Positions 49,696 through 58,836 of a stretch of 64,000 nt of DNA are shown here, piece by piece (positions within the stretch are counted from its first letter, which is position 1; each line of letters opens with the position of its first letter). The notes below the pieces were generated by a model. The model was not told the DNA's origin. It did no database searches and saw only the letters and a list, made by a program, of their open reading frames with translations. The DNA is from Nitrosospira multiformis (GTDB taxonomy: Bacteria; Pseudomonadota; Gammaproteobacteria; Burkholderiales; Nitrosomonadaceae): assembly GCF_900103165.1 (NCBI RefSeq), contig NZ_FNKY01000001.1, positions 1,674,001 to 1,738,000 of the forward strand. The letters are read 5' to 3'. A program made the translations under genes and the position numbers.

Positions 49696-52533
49696 TCACA
49701 GTTCCGCAGGCCGGCTTAGGACAGCGTCATCCGGTGTATCTCCCTCATTTACGAGATTGACAGCACTTTCATCCATCTTGGGCATATCCGGAGGCGTGCC
49801 GAGCGGAAGCGTAAATACGAAAGAGGCTCCACCAGTCGATGCGGTTTCGGCATGGATAGTGCCACCGTGCGCCTCGACGATGGCGCGGCAAATTGCAAGT
49901 CCCAGACCAACGCCCGGTTTAGCCGATTCCCGCTCACCCCGGGTGAATTTCTCGAAAATAGCCTCTTCCATGCCGCGAGGTAGCCCAGGCCCATTATCGG
50001 AAACAATCACTTCCAGAAATCGCGCTTTCACCTCGGCGGCAATAATGAAACATGAATCGGGCGGCGTGTATTTGCTCGCATTTTCAAGGAGGTTACACAG
50101 CACTCGCTCAATCAGCACGGCATCGAAGCGCACAAGAGGCAAATCATGGGCGAGCCGGGTTTGCATATGATGCTGGATAAGCTGCGAGCGGCAGGTACGC
50201 AGCGCGCTGCCGACAACCTCTTCGAAGGGTTGCCATTGCAGATTGAGTTTGACTTCGCCACTCTGAATGTGCGCCATATCCAGCAGATTTGACACCAGAT
50301 TATTCATTCGAAGTGCTTCGTCGCGCAAGGCGACCGCAAGTTCCCGCTGCGGTGGAGCAAGCGGCGCGGACCGTACGAGCGAATCGGATAGCCCCACAAG
50401 CGACGTCAACGGTGTGCGCAAGTCGTGCGACAGCGCGGAGAGCAAGGAATTACGCAGCCGTTCGGATTCCATGCGTATCAGCGCACCCTGTGCGATTTCG
50501 ATATAATGCACCCGCTCCAGCGCAATTGCTGCCAGCGTGGCAAAGGTGTCGAGCTGCCGCCGTTGCTCGGGAATGAGCATCCAATGGCGGTTCTCCGGCT
50601 GGATGGCCAGGAGGCCACGCGTGCGCATGGGGGCGACCAGCGGCAGATAGAAGAAGCTTCCGCCAGGAAGCGTATCCGTTCCGATACCTGCGGATATCGC
50701 ATGGTCAAATGCCCATTGCGCGATACCCATATCCAGCTTGTATAGATGTTCCAGCGCAGATACGGGTGAAACGGTTGATTCTTCACCAGGCGCGAGGGGC
50801 GGCGGTTGTAAGTGACCCGCCTCATCTGGTAATAGCAATGTCGCCTGTGCGCGAAAAGTGCGCTGAATGAAGGTGCGCGTGCTCTCGAATATTTGCTCCG
50901 TCTGCAATGCGCCGGACAATTCGCGCGCAAATTCATACAAGGCGCGCGACCGGGATTCGCGATGCGATGCAACACGAGCCTGATAGCGCAAATCAGCGGT
51001 AAGATGGCCAGTGATCAAGCTCACCGCAAGCATTATCGCAAATGTCACCAGGTACTGCAAGTAACTGACAGCAAACGAAAATCTCGGCGGTACAAAAAAG
51101 AAATCGAACGCTATGATCCCCACAAACGTGGCGGCCACCGCAGGTCCGCGTCCTAATCGCACGGCAACCAGCACCACGGTCAGTAAAAAAAACATGACGA
51201 TGTTGGCCAAATCCAGATAGAGCGACAACGGCATGGCCGCAAGCGCTGTTACCAGGCTAGCCGCTGCTGCCCAGAAGTAACTCCACTGGCGCGCGGGGCG
51301 GCGTTTTGAAGAAGAGAGTTTTCTCCCTTCCGTGTGTCGGGCTGCTGCGTTCGATCTTTCCAAAACCGGCGGTTCTTCCGGATTTGCATGGCCGATTTCA
51401 ATCAAATCCATGTCCGGTGCGTAGGCAGCGATGCGTTTTAGATATCCGGTCCGCCAGGGCCACGCAGGGTGGCCGCGTCCCACTATGATATTTGAGAAAT
51501 TATGACTTCGCGCATAGTCGACGATCGCAAGCGCAATGTCATTTCCGGCCAGTATCGCTGTAGTGGCGCCATTATCCTGCGCAAGCTTCAGTATCTTTAG
51601 GATTCGTTCGCGATGTGCCGACGGCAGATGCTGTAATTGTGGCGTCTCAACATAAATCGCGTGCCAATTGGCATTCAATTGACTGGCCAGCCGTGCCGTG
51701 CTTCGAATCACATGCTCGCCTCCCATCCTGGGTCCAACGCAAGCAAGCAGGGCTGAATCTGTCTTCCATACCGCGTGGATTGACTTCTCGATACGATAAG
51801 CCTGCACATCATCTTCGACACGATCAGCCGTGCGGCGCAGCGCTAGCTCACGCAATGCAATCAAGTTGCCTTTACGAAAAAAATTACGCGCCGCGCGCTC
51901 CGCCTGTTGCGCCTGATAGACTTTTCCGGCCTTGAGCCGCATGAGCAACTCATCCGCTGTAATATCCACCAGCACGACTTCGTTGGCTTCATCAAACACG
52001 GTATCAGGCAAAGTTTCTCCAATGCGAATACCGGTAATTCCGCCCACGACGTCATTCAGACTTTCCAGGTGCTGCACATTGACCGTTGTGAATACGTCGA
52101 TGCCTGCGTCCAATAACTCTTCGACATCCTGCCAGCGTTTGGGGTGGCGCGAATCCGGTGCATTGGTATGCGCCAATTCATCTATTAGAATCAGCGCGGG
52201 CTGGCGCGCCAGCGCCGCATCGATATCGAATTCAGTGATAGCTTTACCGCGGTAGCTGATTTCCTTTTGTGGTAGAACCTCAAGCCCGTTGACGAGTGAC
52301 GCGGTTTCATTGCGGCCATGCGATTCGACCACCCCGACCACCACGTCATGGCCATCAGCCTGCAATTGCCGGGCGGCGGTCAGCATCGCATAAGTTTTGC
52401 CGACCCCTGCGGAAGCACCAAAATAAACGCGGAGTTTTCCACGGGATGCGCGGCGCTCCTGTGCCTGTACTTGCGCCAGCAGGGCGTCCGGGTCGGGGCG
52501 TTGGGGGTCGCGCTGGTTGTCAACTGGGCACAT
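49696..52533 (-). CDS. kdpD: Sensor histidine kinase KdpD
   Basis: Membrane sensor of potassium limitation and ionic strength, about 945 residues. The N-terminal KdpD domain has GASAGVGKTYAML (Walker A) and LIDELAHTNAPDSRHPKRWQD; a Usp-like domain lies at about 250-375; four membrane helices at about 420-520; a GAF-like linker; HisKA with SALSHDLRTPLTSL (phosphorylated histidine); and the ATPase with NLLENASKYTP and DNGPGLP. Two in-frame starts exist, ATG 52533 and TTG 52542, neither with a good ribosome site. It is 80 bp downstream of kdpC and may be co-transcribed. Confidence 0.95.
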   Translation of the reverse strand: MCPVDNQRDPQRPDPDALLAQVQAQERRASRGKLRVYFGASAGVGKTYAMLTAARQLQADGHDVVVGVVESHGRNETASLVNGLEVLPQKEISYRGKAITEFDIDAALARQPALILIDELAHTNAPDSRHPKRWQDVEELLDAGIDVFTTVNVQHLESLNDVVGGITGIRIGETLPDTVFDEANEVVLVDITADELLMRLKAGKVYQAQQAERAARNFFRKGNLIALRELALRRTADRVEDDVQAYRIEKSIHAVWKTDSALLACVGPRMGGEHVIRSTARLASQLNANWHAIYVETPQLQHLPSAHRERILKILKLAQDNGATTAILAGNDIALAIVDYARSHNFSNIIVGRGHPAWPWRTGYLKRIAAYAPDMDLIEIGHANPEEPPVLERSNAAARHTEGRKLSSSKRRPARQWSYFWAAAASLVTALAAMPLSLYLDLANIVMFFLLTVVLVAVRLGRGPAVAATFVGIIAFDFFFVPPRFSFAVSYLQYLVTFAIMLAVSLITGHLTADLRYQARVASHRESRSRALYEFARELSGALQTEQIFESTRTFIQRTFRAQATLLLPDEAGHLQPPPLAPGEESTVSPVSALEHLYKLDMGIAQWAFDHAISAGIGTDTLPGGSFFYLPLVAPMRTRGLLAIQPENRHWMLIPEQRRQLDTFATLAAIALERVHYIEIAQGALIRMESERLRNSLLSALSHDLRTPLTSLVGLSDSLVRSAPLAPPQRELAVALRDEALRMNNLVSNLLDMAHIQSGEVKLNLQWQPFEEVVGSALRTCRSQLIQHHMQTRLAHDLPLVRFDAVLIERVLCNLLENASKYTPPDSCFIIAAEVKARFLEVIVSDNGPGLPRGMEEAIFEKFTRGERESAKPGVGLGLAICRAIVEAHGGTIHAETASTGGASFVFTLPLGTPPDMPKMDESAVNLVNEGDTPDDAVLSRPAEL

Positions 52534-52613
52534 GGTTAGCAATAATTTTATCTATAAGAAGTGGCGGGTAACGAGTATTGCAGGCCGCGTTAGCGCAGCA
52601 GCCTGGCGGCCCC

Positions 52614-53186
52614 TTAACGCCGTTGGTCGAGTGCCAGATTCAGTGTCAGTACATTGACGCGTGGCTCGCCGAAGAAGCCAAAATACTGCGGTTTGCCGCG
52701 TTTATCAATCATGCCGCGTACTTCTTCGATAGTCAGTTTACGGGCGCGCGCGATGCGTCCCGCCTGATAGTAAGCTGCAGCCAGACTGATTTCCGGGTCC
52801 AGGCCACTGGCCGAGGCTGTCACCAGGTCGACTGGAAGCCGTGCGGTATTGCCGGGATCGGCTATTCTCAACGCGTCAATACGTGTTTTTAACGCATCGA
52901 TCTGCGCGGGATTGGTTGGACCGAGATTCGAGCCGCCCGACGATGCGGCGTTGTTCGGCATCGGACCGGTGGCCGAAGGCCGTCCCCAGAAATAGCCGGA
53001 GGATGAGAATGCTTGACCGATCAGCATGGACCCGACAGGCTGGCCATCACGCAACACCAGGCTGCCCGTCACCTTATCTGCAAAGAGTATTTGCCCGATA
53101 CCGGTGATCGCAAATGGGTACAGTACGCCGCAAACAAGCGTCAGCGCAGTGAGCAATACGAACGCGGGACGAAGGATGGATTTCAT
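52614..53186 (-). CDS. kdpC: Potassium-transporting ATPase subunit KdpC
   Basis: Single-span subunit of the KdpFABC pump, 190 residues. It has an N-terminal helix (ALTLVCGVLYPFAITGIGQILF), then GSLVLRDGQPVGSMLIGQ, YFWGRPSAT and the C-terminal VNVLTLNLALD. The A of its ATG is the last base of a MITE; the original ATG and its GGAG site are still present at 53426-53428 beyond the element. A frame through the MITE ends in a TGA that overlaps the present ATG (see 53183-53428), which may preserve translational coupling. Confidence 0.94.
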   Translation of the reverse strand: MKSILRPAFVLLTALTLVCGVLYPFAITGIGQILFADKVTGSLVLRDGQPVGSMLIGQAFSSSGYFWGRPSATGPMPNNAASSGGSNLGPTNPAQIDALKTRIDALRIADPGNTARLPVDLVTASASGLDPEISLAAAYYQAGRIARARKLTIEEVRGMIDKRGKPQYFGFFGEPRVNVLTLNLALDQRR

Positions 53187-53428
53187 CCTAAGTCCGGTAG
53201 TTGAACAGGGTGGAGTGTGCGATTTTTGGGGTGCAGGGCAAGGCGCAACGACGCGGAATGGTCATTCCATTCCAAGGAGTTGCAACGCAGCCCTGTGCCA
53301 CAAAAATCGTGCAATCCGCACTGTAGCGAACTCACCATAAAAGTGCAGGTCAAGTAGCGCAAATAGTGTTTATGTGTCATAGCACCGAGCTTGAGAAATG
53401 AGCGGTCAACTGCCGGATTTAGGATCAT
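53183..53428 (-). other. MITE-spanning reading frame using the former kdpC start
   Basis: From the ancestral kdpC ATG (53428-53426, with TAGGAG 6-7 bases upstream) a frame of 81 codons runs without a stop through the whole MITE and ends at TGA 53185-53183, overlapping the current kdpC ATG as ATGA. It is not a conserved gene, but translation of it could deliver ribosomes to kdpC. Confidence 0.6.
53186..53424. mobile_element. MITE copy 2, 239 bp, inside the kdp operon
   Basis: Terminal repeats CCTAAGTCCGGTAGTTG and CAACTGCCGGATTTAGG, flanked by TCA on both sides (53183-53185 and 53425-53427), a TNA target repeat like that of copy 1. The interior is about 80% like copy 1, including the GGAATGGTCATTCCATTCC palindrome. 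It separates kdpB from kdpC. Confidence 0.88.
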
Positions 53429-53437
53429 GCCAGGCTC

Positions 53438-55504
53438 CTAAACAAGATGGAGAGCAGTCAGCGCCATGTCGATCACCTTGATTCCAGCAAAAGGCACCAG
53501 AATGCCGCCCAATCCATAAATCAGCAAATTACGGCGCAATAGCAGGGCGGCGCCCACGGCACGATATTTCACGCCCTTTAATGCCAGGGGAATTAATATC
53601 ACAATGATCAGCGCGTTGAAAATCACGGCGGAAATGATTGCCGATGAGGGACTGGCAAGACGCATCACGTCGAGCGCCGCCAGTTGCGGATAAGTGGTGA
53701 CGAAAGCCGCCGGAATAATGGCAAAATACTTGGCGGCATCGTTGGCTATCGAGAAGGTGGATAAGGCCCCGCGTGTCATCAGCATTTGCTTGCCGATCTC
53801 GACGATTTCAAGCAATTTGGTCGGATTGGAGTCGAGGTCGACCATGTTGCCTGCCTCTTTCGCCGCCTGCGTACCGGAATTCATCGCAACAGCCACATCC
53901 GCCTGCGCCAGCGCGGGCGCATCGTTGGTACCATCGCCCGTCATTGCAACCAGGCGTCCCTCGGTTTGATAGGTTCGAATCAACTTGAGCTTGTCTTCGG
54001 GCGTGGCTTCCGCCAGGAAATCATCGACTCCCGCTTCGGCTGCGATCGCGGCGGCAGTCAGCCTATTGTCGCCGGTAATCATTACGGTTTTGATGCCCAT
54101 GCGGCGCAGCTCGGCAAAGCGTTCCTTGATACCGCCTTTGACGATATCCTTGAGTTCTACCACTCCCATGACACAGTCATCGTCGACCACGACCAACGGC
54201 GTACTGCCGCGGCGCGCGATATCGCCCACAGCTCTCGTGACTTCAGAAGGGAAAGGATGTCCCAGCAATTCAACGTATTTTTTTATCGAATCGGCAGCGC
54301 CTTTGCGGATGGCACGACCGCCGACATCCACGCCGCTCATGCGAGTTTGGGCGCTGAATGGGACAAACGTCGCATTCAACGATGCTATTTCGCGTCCGCG
54401 GATGTTGAAGCGCTGCTTCGCCAGCACGACAATGCTGCGGCCCTCCGGTGTTTCATCCGCCAGCGATGCCAATTGGGCAGCATCCACCAGTTGCTCTTCT
54501 GTGACCCCGGGAGCCGGAACGAATGTTGCCGCTTGCCGGTTACCCAGCGTGATAGTGCCGGTTTTATCCAGCAACAGCACATCCACGTCGCCAGCGGCTT
54601 CCACCGCACGGCCGGACGTGGCTATGACATTGGCCTGCATCATGCGGCTCATGCCAGCGACGCCGATGGCGGACAGCAAGCCGCCAATCGTGGTGGGAAT
54701 CAGGCATACCAAGAGTGCGATAAGTATCGTGATCGTAACCGGCTTGCCAACCTGGGCGGCCTCTACGCTGAACAATGAGAATGGCAACAGGGTAACCGTT
54801 ACCAGCAGGAAAATGATGGTCAATGCAATCAGCAGGATATTCAGCGCGACCTCGTTCGGCGTTTTTTGCCGTTTGGCGGCTTCAACCATGGAGATCATAC
54901 GGTCAATGAATGCCTCGCCCGGATTGACAGATATGCGCACCACCAGCCAATCGGACAGCACGCGGGTGCCGCCCGTTACGGCGGAGAAGTCGCCGCCCGA
55001 TTCTCGGATAACCGGTGCGGATTCGCCGGTAATAGCGCTTTCATCGACCGATGCAACGCCCTCGATCACTTCACCGTCGGCCGGAATGACATCGCCCGCT
55101 TCCACCAGCACGGCATCGCCCTTACGCAGGCCGGTGGCGGGGGTCGATGTCCAGCTGCCGCCATAGCGCGGCGCGTCCAGTTTCTTGGCGGTGACCGTTT
55201 GTTTCAAGGCGCGGAGTGAAGCCGCCTGCGCCTTGCTGCGGCCCTCCGCCAGCGCTTCGGCGAAGTTTGCAAACAGCACCGTGAACCACAGCCATACCGC
55301 AATGGTGAGAATAAAAGCAGGGCTTTCCTCACCGCCGCCGGTAGCCGACTGCATGAACAGCAAAGTGGTAATGATGCTGCTGATATAGACGACAAACATC
55401 ACCGGACTGCGCCATTGAATGCGTGGATCCAATTTCTTGAATGCATCAATGATGGCCGGGCCAATCAATGCGGAATCGAAAAGTGTCAGGCTTTTGCGTG
55501 ACAT
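53438..55504 (-). CDS. kdpB: Potassium-transporting ATPase subunit KdpB
   Basis: P-type ATPase subunit that drives potassium uptake, 688 residues. Motifs: TGES in the actuator domain ([10 protein letters not shown]), the phosphorylation site [12 protein letters not shown], nucleotide-domain KGAAD, and the hinge [20 protein letters not shown]. Membrane helices flank these. It starts 12 bp after kdpA. All catalytic residues are present. Confidence 0.97.
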   Translation of the reverse strand: MSRKSLTLFDSALIGPAIIDAFKKLDPRIQWRSPVMFVVYISSIITTLLFMQSATGGGEESPAFILTIAVWLWFTVLFANFAEALAEGRSKAQAASLRALKQTVTAKKLDAPRYGGSWTSTPATGLRKGDAVLVEAGDVIPADGEVIEGVASVDESAITGESAPVIRESGGDFSAVTGGTRVLSDWLVVRISVNPGEAFIDRMISMVEAAKRQKTPNEVALNILLIALTIIFLLVTVTLLPFSLFSVEAAQVGKPVTITILIALLVCLIPTTIGGLLSAIGVAGMSRMMQANVIATSGRAVEAAGDVDVLLLDKTGTITLGNRQAATFVPAPGVTEEQLVDAAQLASLADETPEGRSIVVLAKQRFNIRGREIASLNATFVPFSAQTRMSGVDVGGRAIRKGAADSIKKYVELLGHPFPSEVTRAVGDIARRGSTPLVVVDDDCVMGVVELKDIVKGGIKERFAELRRMGIKTVMITGDNRLTAAAIAAEAGVDDFLAEATPEDKLKLIRTYQTEGRLVAMTGDGTNDAPALAQADVAVAMNSGTQAAKEAGNMVDLDSNPTKLLEIVEIGKQMLMTRGALSTFSIANDAAKYFAIIPAAFVTTYPQLAALDVMRLASPSSAIISAVIFNALIIVILIPLALKGVKYRAVGAALLLRRNLLIYGLGGILVPFAGIKVIDMALTALHLV

Positions 55505-55516
55505 GCCGGATTCCTC

Positions 55517-57325
55517 TTAGCGTGTGGCATAAAGTTGTAAATGCTCGACAATCGGCCCCAGTGCAATGGCCGGAATGTAGGTCAGCACACCGACCATAAT
55601 GACGGTACCGACGAGAAGTGTGATAAAGAGGGGGCCATGGGTTGGCATTGTTCCCGCAGTCACTTCAAGACGCTTCTTTGCGGCTAGCGAGCCGGCAATC
55701 GCTAACACTGCTACGATAGGAATAAAGCGGCCCAACCACATCGCGATTGCCAGCAGGACATTGTAGAACGGTGTATTGGCCGATAAGCCGGCAAAAGCGC
55801 TGCCGTTATTATTGGCGGCCGACGACAATGCATACAAAATTTCGGAAAAGCCATGTGCGCCGGGATTCAAAATACCTGCCTTGCCGGAAGCAACCATGAC
55901 CGCTAATGCAGTCCCGCCCAGCACCAGTAGCGGTGTAACAAGGATCGCAATCGAGGCCATTTTCATTTCAAACGACTGAATTTTTTTGCCCAGATATTCG
56001 GGCGTGCGGCCAATCATCAAACCGGCGATGAATACGGCAAGAATGGCGAAAATCAGCATGCCGTACAAACCCGAGCCAACTCCACCGAATACCACTTCGC
56101 CCAGTTGCATCAGCAGCATAGGTACCATGCCGCCAATTGGCGTCAAGGAATCATGCATCGTATTCACCGCGCCACAGGATGCCGCCGTGGTGACTGCGGT
56201 GAACAATGCGGAAGCGCTGATGCCAAAGCGTGTTTCCTTGCCTTCCATATTGCCGCCGGATTGCAGCGCGTTAGCGGTTTGATCAATGCCGAGTGCTTGC
56301 ACCGCCGGATGCGCCTGTTGCTCCGCGATCAGCACGACGGTCGTCATCACGGCAAAAATGATTGTCATCGCGCTCAATATCACCCAGCCCTGACGTATAT
56401 CGCCGACCATGCGGCCGAACGCAAAGCACAGTCCGGCGGGAATCAGCAGAATCGACAGCATCTCGGCAAAATTGGATAATGGAGTGGGGTTCTCGAAAGG
56501 GTGCGCAGAGTTCGCATTAAAAAAACCGCCGCCATTCGTTCCGAGCAGCTTGATGGCCTCCTGTGAAGCAACCGGTCCCATTGCCAGTGTCTGGGTTTTG
56601 GCAATCGCGGACTCCATCACTTGATTGCCCTTTTCGTCTTTTATCGCTTGGCCGTCGGAGCTGGTTTTAGCCTGTAGATAGGTGACGGGCTCAATCAAGC
56701 TTACTTCCTTGTATGCGGAAAAATTCTGTATCACGCCTTGACTGATCAGAAATACGGCAAATAGCGTTGATAGCGGTAGCAATACATAGAGGGTCGAACG
56801 AGTAATGTCATGCCAGAAATTACCGATTGATTTTACCGAGTGGCGTTTGAAACCGCGGATCAATGCGTAGGCGACGGCCATGCCGGTCGCGGCCGACAAA
56901 AAATTCTGTCCAGTCAGCACCAGCATTTGCGTGAGATAGCTCATCGTCGATTCACCGCCATAACCTTGCCAGTTGGTATTGGTGGTAAAGCTGATGGCGG
57001 TATTGAATGACGAATCGGGATTGACGTTGGCAAATGCTTGCGGATTGAGCGGCAGCCAGGCTTGCAGGCGTTGCACTGCGTAAACGGTTAACGCGCCCAG
57101 CACATTAAACACCAGTAGCGCCAATGCATAGACCTTCCATCCCATTTCCGAATCCAGCGAAATACCGGCAAGACGGTAAAAGAAGTTTTCAATTTTTCTT
57201 ATCCACATCAGGCCGCGTATGGGCTCCCCCTCGCCGACTTTTGCCAGATACGTACCCAAAGGATAAGCCAGCATCAGCAGTGTGGTGAGGAACACCACAA
57301 GCAAAACGAGAGATTGCGCAGTCAT
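55517..57325 (-). CDS. kdpA: Potassium-transporting ATPase subunit KdpA
   Basis: Potassium-binding channel-like subunit, 602 residues, with about ten membrane helices. Selectivity-filter-type segments are visible: TNTNWQGYGGE, GTNGGGFFNANSAHPFENP, AVTTAASCGAVNTMHDS and SSAANNNGSAF. ATG 57325 gives MTAQSLVLLVVF; its A is also the last base of the kdpF stop (TAATG). The open frame extends further upstream to 57448, but that part overlaps kdpF and is not KdpA. Confidence 0.96.
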   Translation of the reverse strand: MTAQSLVLLVVFLTTLLMLAYPLGTYLAKVGEGEPIRGLMWIRKIENFFYRLAGISLDSEMGWKVYALALLVFNVLGALTVYAVQRLQAWLPLNPQAFANVNPDSSFNTAISFTTNTNWQGYGGESTMSYLTQMLVLTGQNFLSAATGMAVAYALIRGFKRHSVKSIGNFWHDITRSTLYVLLPLSTLFAVFLISQGVIQNFSAYKEVSLIEPVTYLQAKTSSDGQAIKDEKGNQVMESAIAKTQTLAMGPVASQEAIKLLGTNGGGFFNANSAHPFENPTPLSNFAEMLSILLIPAGLCFAFGRMVGDIRQGWVILSAMTIIFAVMTTVVLIAEQQAHPAVQALGIDQTANALQSGGNMEGKETRFGISASALFTAVTTAASCGAVNTMHDSLTPIGGMVPMLLMQLGEVVFGGVGSGLYGMLIFAILAVFIAGLMIGRTPEYLGKKIQSFEMKMASIAILVTPLLVLGGTALAVMVASGKAGILNPGAHGFSEILYALSSAANNNGSAFAGLSANTPFYNVLLAIAMWLGRFIPIVAVLAIAGSLAAKKRLEVTAGTMPTHGPLFITLLVGTVIMVGVLTYIPAIALGPIVEHLQLYATR

Positions 57326-57414
57326 TACAAATCCTCTGCGTTTATCAGGGCAATGACCAGATATATTAATAGACCAGCCGCGACGACCGCGCCAATAACA
57401 TAAAACATGTTCAT
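57325..57414 (-). CDS. kdpF: KdpF small membrane subunit
   Basis: A 29-residue hydrophobic peptide, MNMFYVIGAVVAAGLLIYL followed by VIALINAEDL, of the size and sequence style of KdpF, which stabilises the KdpABC complex. Its stop TAA overlaps the kdpA start by one base and its ATG overlaps the stop of the 30-aa frame before it. Confidence 0.85.
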   Translation of the reverse strand: MNMFYVIGAVVAAGLLIYLVIALINAEDL

Positions 57415-57503
57415 TGACGCTCGCCCAGTTTGCCGCAGCCGATGGCAAACGCGCAGGTCACGAGCAGAAGTGCCAGGATTGCACCGATATATAGAAGATC
57501 CAC
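57411..57503 (-). CDS. 30-residue membrane peptide upstream of kdpF
   Basis: GTG start, peptide MDLLYIGAILALLLVTCAFA then IGCGKLGERQ: one membrane helix and a short charged tail. The stop overlaps the kdpF ATG as ATGA, so it is arranged as the first cistron of the kdp operon. It lies 51 bp after the regulatory module. Small frames of this type precede kdpF in other proteobacteria as far as I recall; no function is assigned. Confidence 0.6.
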   Translation of the reverse strand: MDLLYIGAILALLLVTCAFAIGCGKLGERQ

Positions 57504-57554
57504 TGTCGCCCCAACCAGGCTATTTTGAATATAGACAGATTAACCGGGGTCGCC

Positions 57555-57603
57555 TAAAAATCTTGTAAATATCCGGTCAATGGGCGTAAAGAAAGTGTAA
57601 AAA
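57555..57603 (-). promoter_or_regulatory. KdpE-type regulatory module of the kdp operon
   Basis: Minus strand from 57603: TTTTTACACTTTCTTTACG at 1-19, ATTTAC at 34-39, TTTTTA at 44-49, so TTTA occurs at 3-6, 14-17, 35-38 and 46-49. The first part closely follows the E. coli KdpE box as I recall it (TTTATACTTTTTTTACACC). The 11-bp spacing within each pair is usual for OmpR-family dimers. Confidence 0.75.
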
Positions 57604-57758
57604 TTGCGGTGTTGTCGAATGCGTGCAATCGAATCCAGCGATTACGGATTTCCAGATGTGATGCCGAGGAACTGCTGAATCGGTTCCTGATACAGTCGTG
57701 CGGTATTTTGGTATTCCTGTATCATTGCGGTTTCAAAATTACGCCCATGTTTCATAAC

Positions 57759-57867
57759 CCTAAATCCGGCGGCTGACTTTTAAAGCTTAGCACTATGATT
57801 CACAAAGACTTTTTTATCCATCTGACCATCACCTTCAGGGTGGGTTCGTCCAACTGCGGGATTTAGG
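57759..57867. mobile_element. MITE copy 3, short form (109 bp) at the accA start
   Basis: Ends CCTAAATCCGGCGGCTG and CAACTGCGGGATTTAGG. The interior (ATGATTCACAAAGAC, CACCTTCAGGGTG) aligns with the reverse complement of copy 1, so it is an internally deleted copy in the opposite orientation. No matching target repeat is seen. Its right end directly abuts the ATG of accA. With 57604-57758, in which I see nothing further, it fills the gap between the kdp promoter and accA. Confidence 0.75.
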
Positions 57868-58836
57868 ATGAAAATCACCTTCCTGGATTTCGAACAGCCC
57901 ATCGCCGAGCTTGAAGCAAAAATCGAGGAGCTGCGTTTTGCACAGGACGATTCGGCGGTAGATATATCGGCGGAAATCCTGCGCCTGCAGAAGAAAAGCC
58001 AGTCGCTCACGAACGGCATATACGCCAAGCTTACACCGTGGCAAATTTCGCAGGTTGCGCGACACCCGCAGCGCCCCTATACGCTCGACTATATCCAGCA
58101 TCTGTTCACCGATTTTGAGGAGCTTCACGGTGACCGGAATTTCGCCGATGATCAGGCCATCATCGGCGGATTGGCACGGTTTATGGGGGAGACGGTCATG
58201 GTTATCGGTCACCAGAAGGGCCGTGATACCAAGGAAAAAATTCATCGTAATTTCGGTATGCCAAGGCCCGAAGGCTATCGCAAGGCACTGAGATTGATGC
58301 GTCTAGCGGAAAAATTCTCGGTGCCGTTATTTACTTTTATCGATACGCCGGGTGCGTACCCCGGCATCGGCGCTGAAGAACGCGGCCAGTCGGAAGCCAT
58401 CGGCAAGAATCTCTATGTGCTGGCGGAGCTTAAGGTACCGGTGATCTGTACCATTATCGGGGAGGGCGGTTCCGGCGGTGCGCTGGCAGTGGCGGTGGGC
58501 GATGTCGTGCAGATGCTGCAATACGCAACCTATTCTGTCATTTCTCCAGAAGGCTGCGCCTCTATCTTGTGGAAAAGCGCGGACAAGGCGCCCGAAGCCG
58601 CCGAGATTATGGGCATCACCGCTCATCGGCTCAAGACCATGGGGCTGATCGACAAGATTATCAGCGAGCCGCCTGGCGGGGCTCATCGCGATTACCCTGC
58701 CATCATGCAATCCGTGAGGAAAGCATTGCAGGAATCGCTTCGGCAATTTCAGGGCTACGCGACAGAGCTGTTGCTGGAGAAACGCTTTGAACGGCTGATG
58801 GGATATGGCAAGTTCAAGGAAGTTAAAGTCAAGTAG
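57868..58836 (+). CDS. accA: Acetyl-CoA carboxylase carboxyltransferase subunit alpha
   Basis: Alpha subunit of the carboxyltransferase that makes malonyl-CoA for fatty-acid synthesis (and here also for the PKS module). The 322 residues have the usual coiled N-terminus ([11 protein letters not shown]), [38 protein letters not shown], and [15 protein letters not shown]. Its ATG immediately follows a MITE end (GGGATTTAGG-ATG), so the ribosome site is unusual, with GGGA about six bases upstream. The 3' end overlaps tilS by 32 bp. Confidence 0.96.
   Translation: MKITFLDFEQPIAELEAKIEELRFAQDDSAVDISAEILRLQKKSQSLTNGIYAKLTPWQISQVARHPQRPYTLDYIQHLFTDFEELHGDRNFADDQAIIGGLARFMGETVMVIGHQKGRDTKEKIHRNFGMPRPEGYRKALRLMRLAEKFSVPLFTFIDTPGAYPGIGAEERGQSEAIGKNLYVLAELKVPVICTIIGEGGSGGALAVAVGDVVQMLQYATYSVISPEGCASILWKSADKAPEAAEIMGITAHRLKTMGLIDKIISEPPGGAHRDYPAIMQSVRKALQESLRQFQGYATELLLEKRFERLMGYGKFKEVKVK

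Noticed and set aside
53985-55166. 393-codon plus-strand frame opposite kdpB
   Set aside because: Shadow of kdpB codons: Ser/Thr-rich low-complexity translation, no ribosome site, and kdpB is certain.
57326-57448. Longer N-terminus of KdpA
   Set aside because: This stretch encodes kdpF and the 30-residue frame in another register; KdpA starts MTAQSLVLL.
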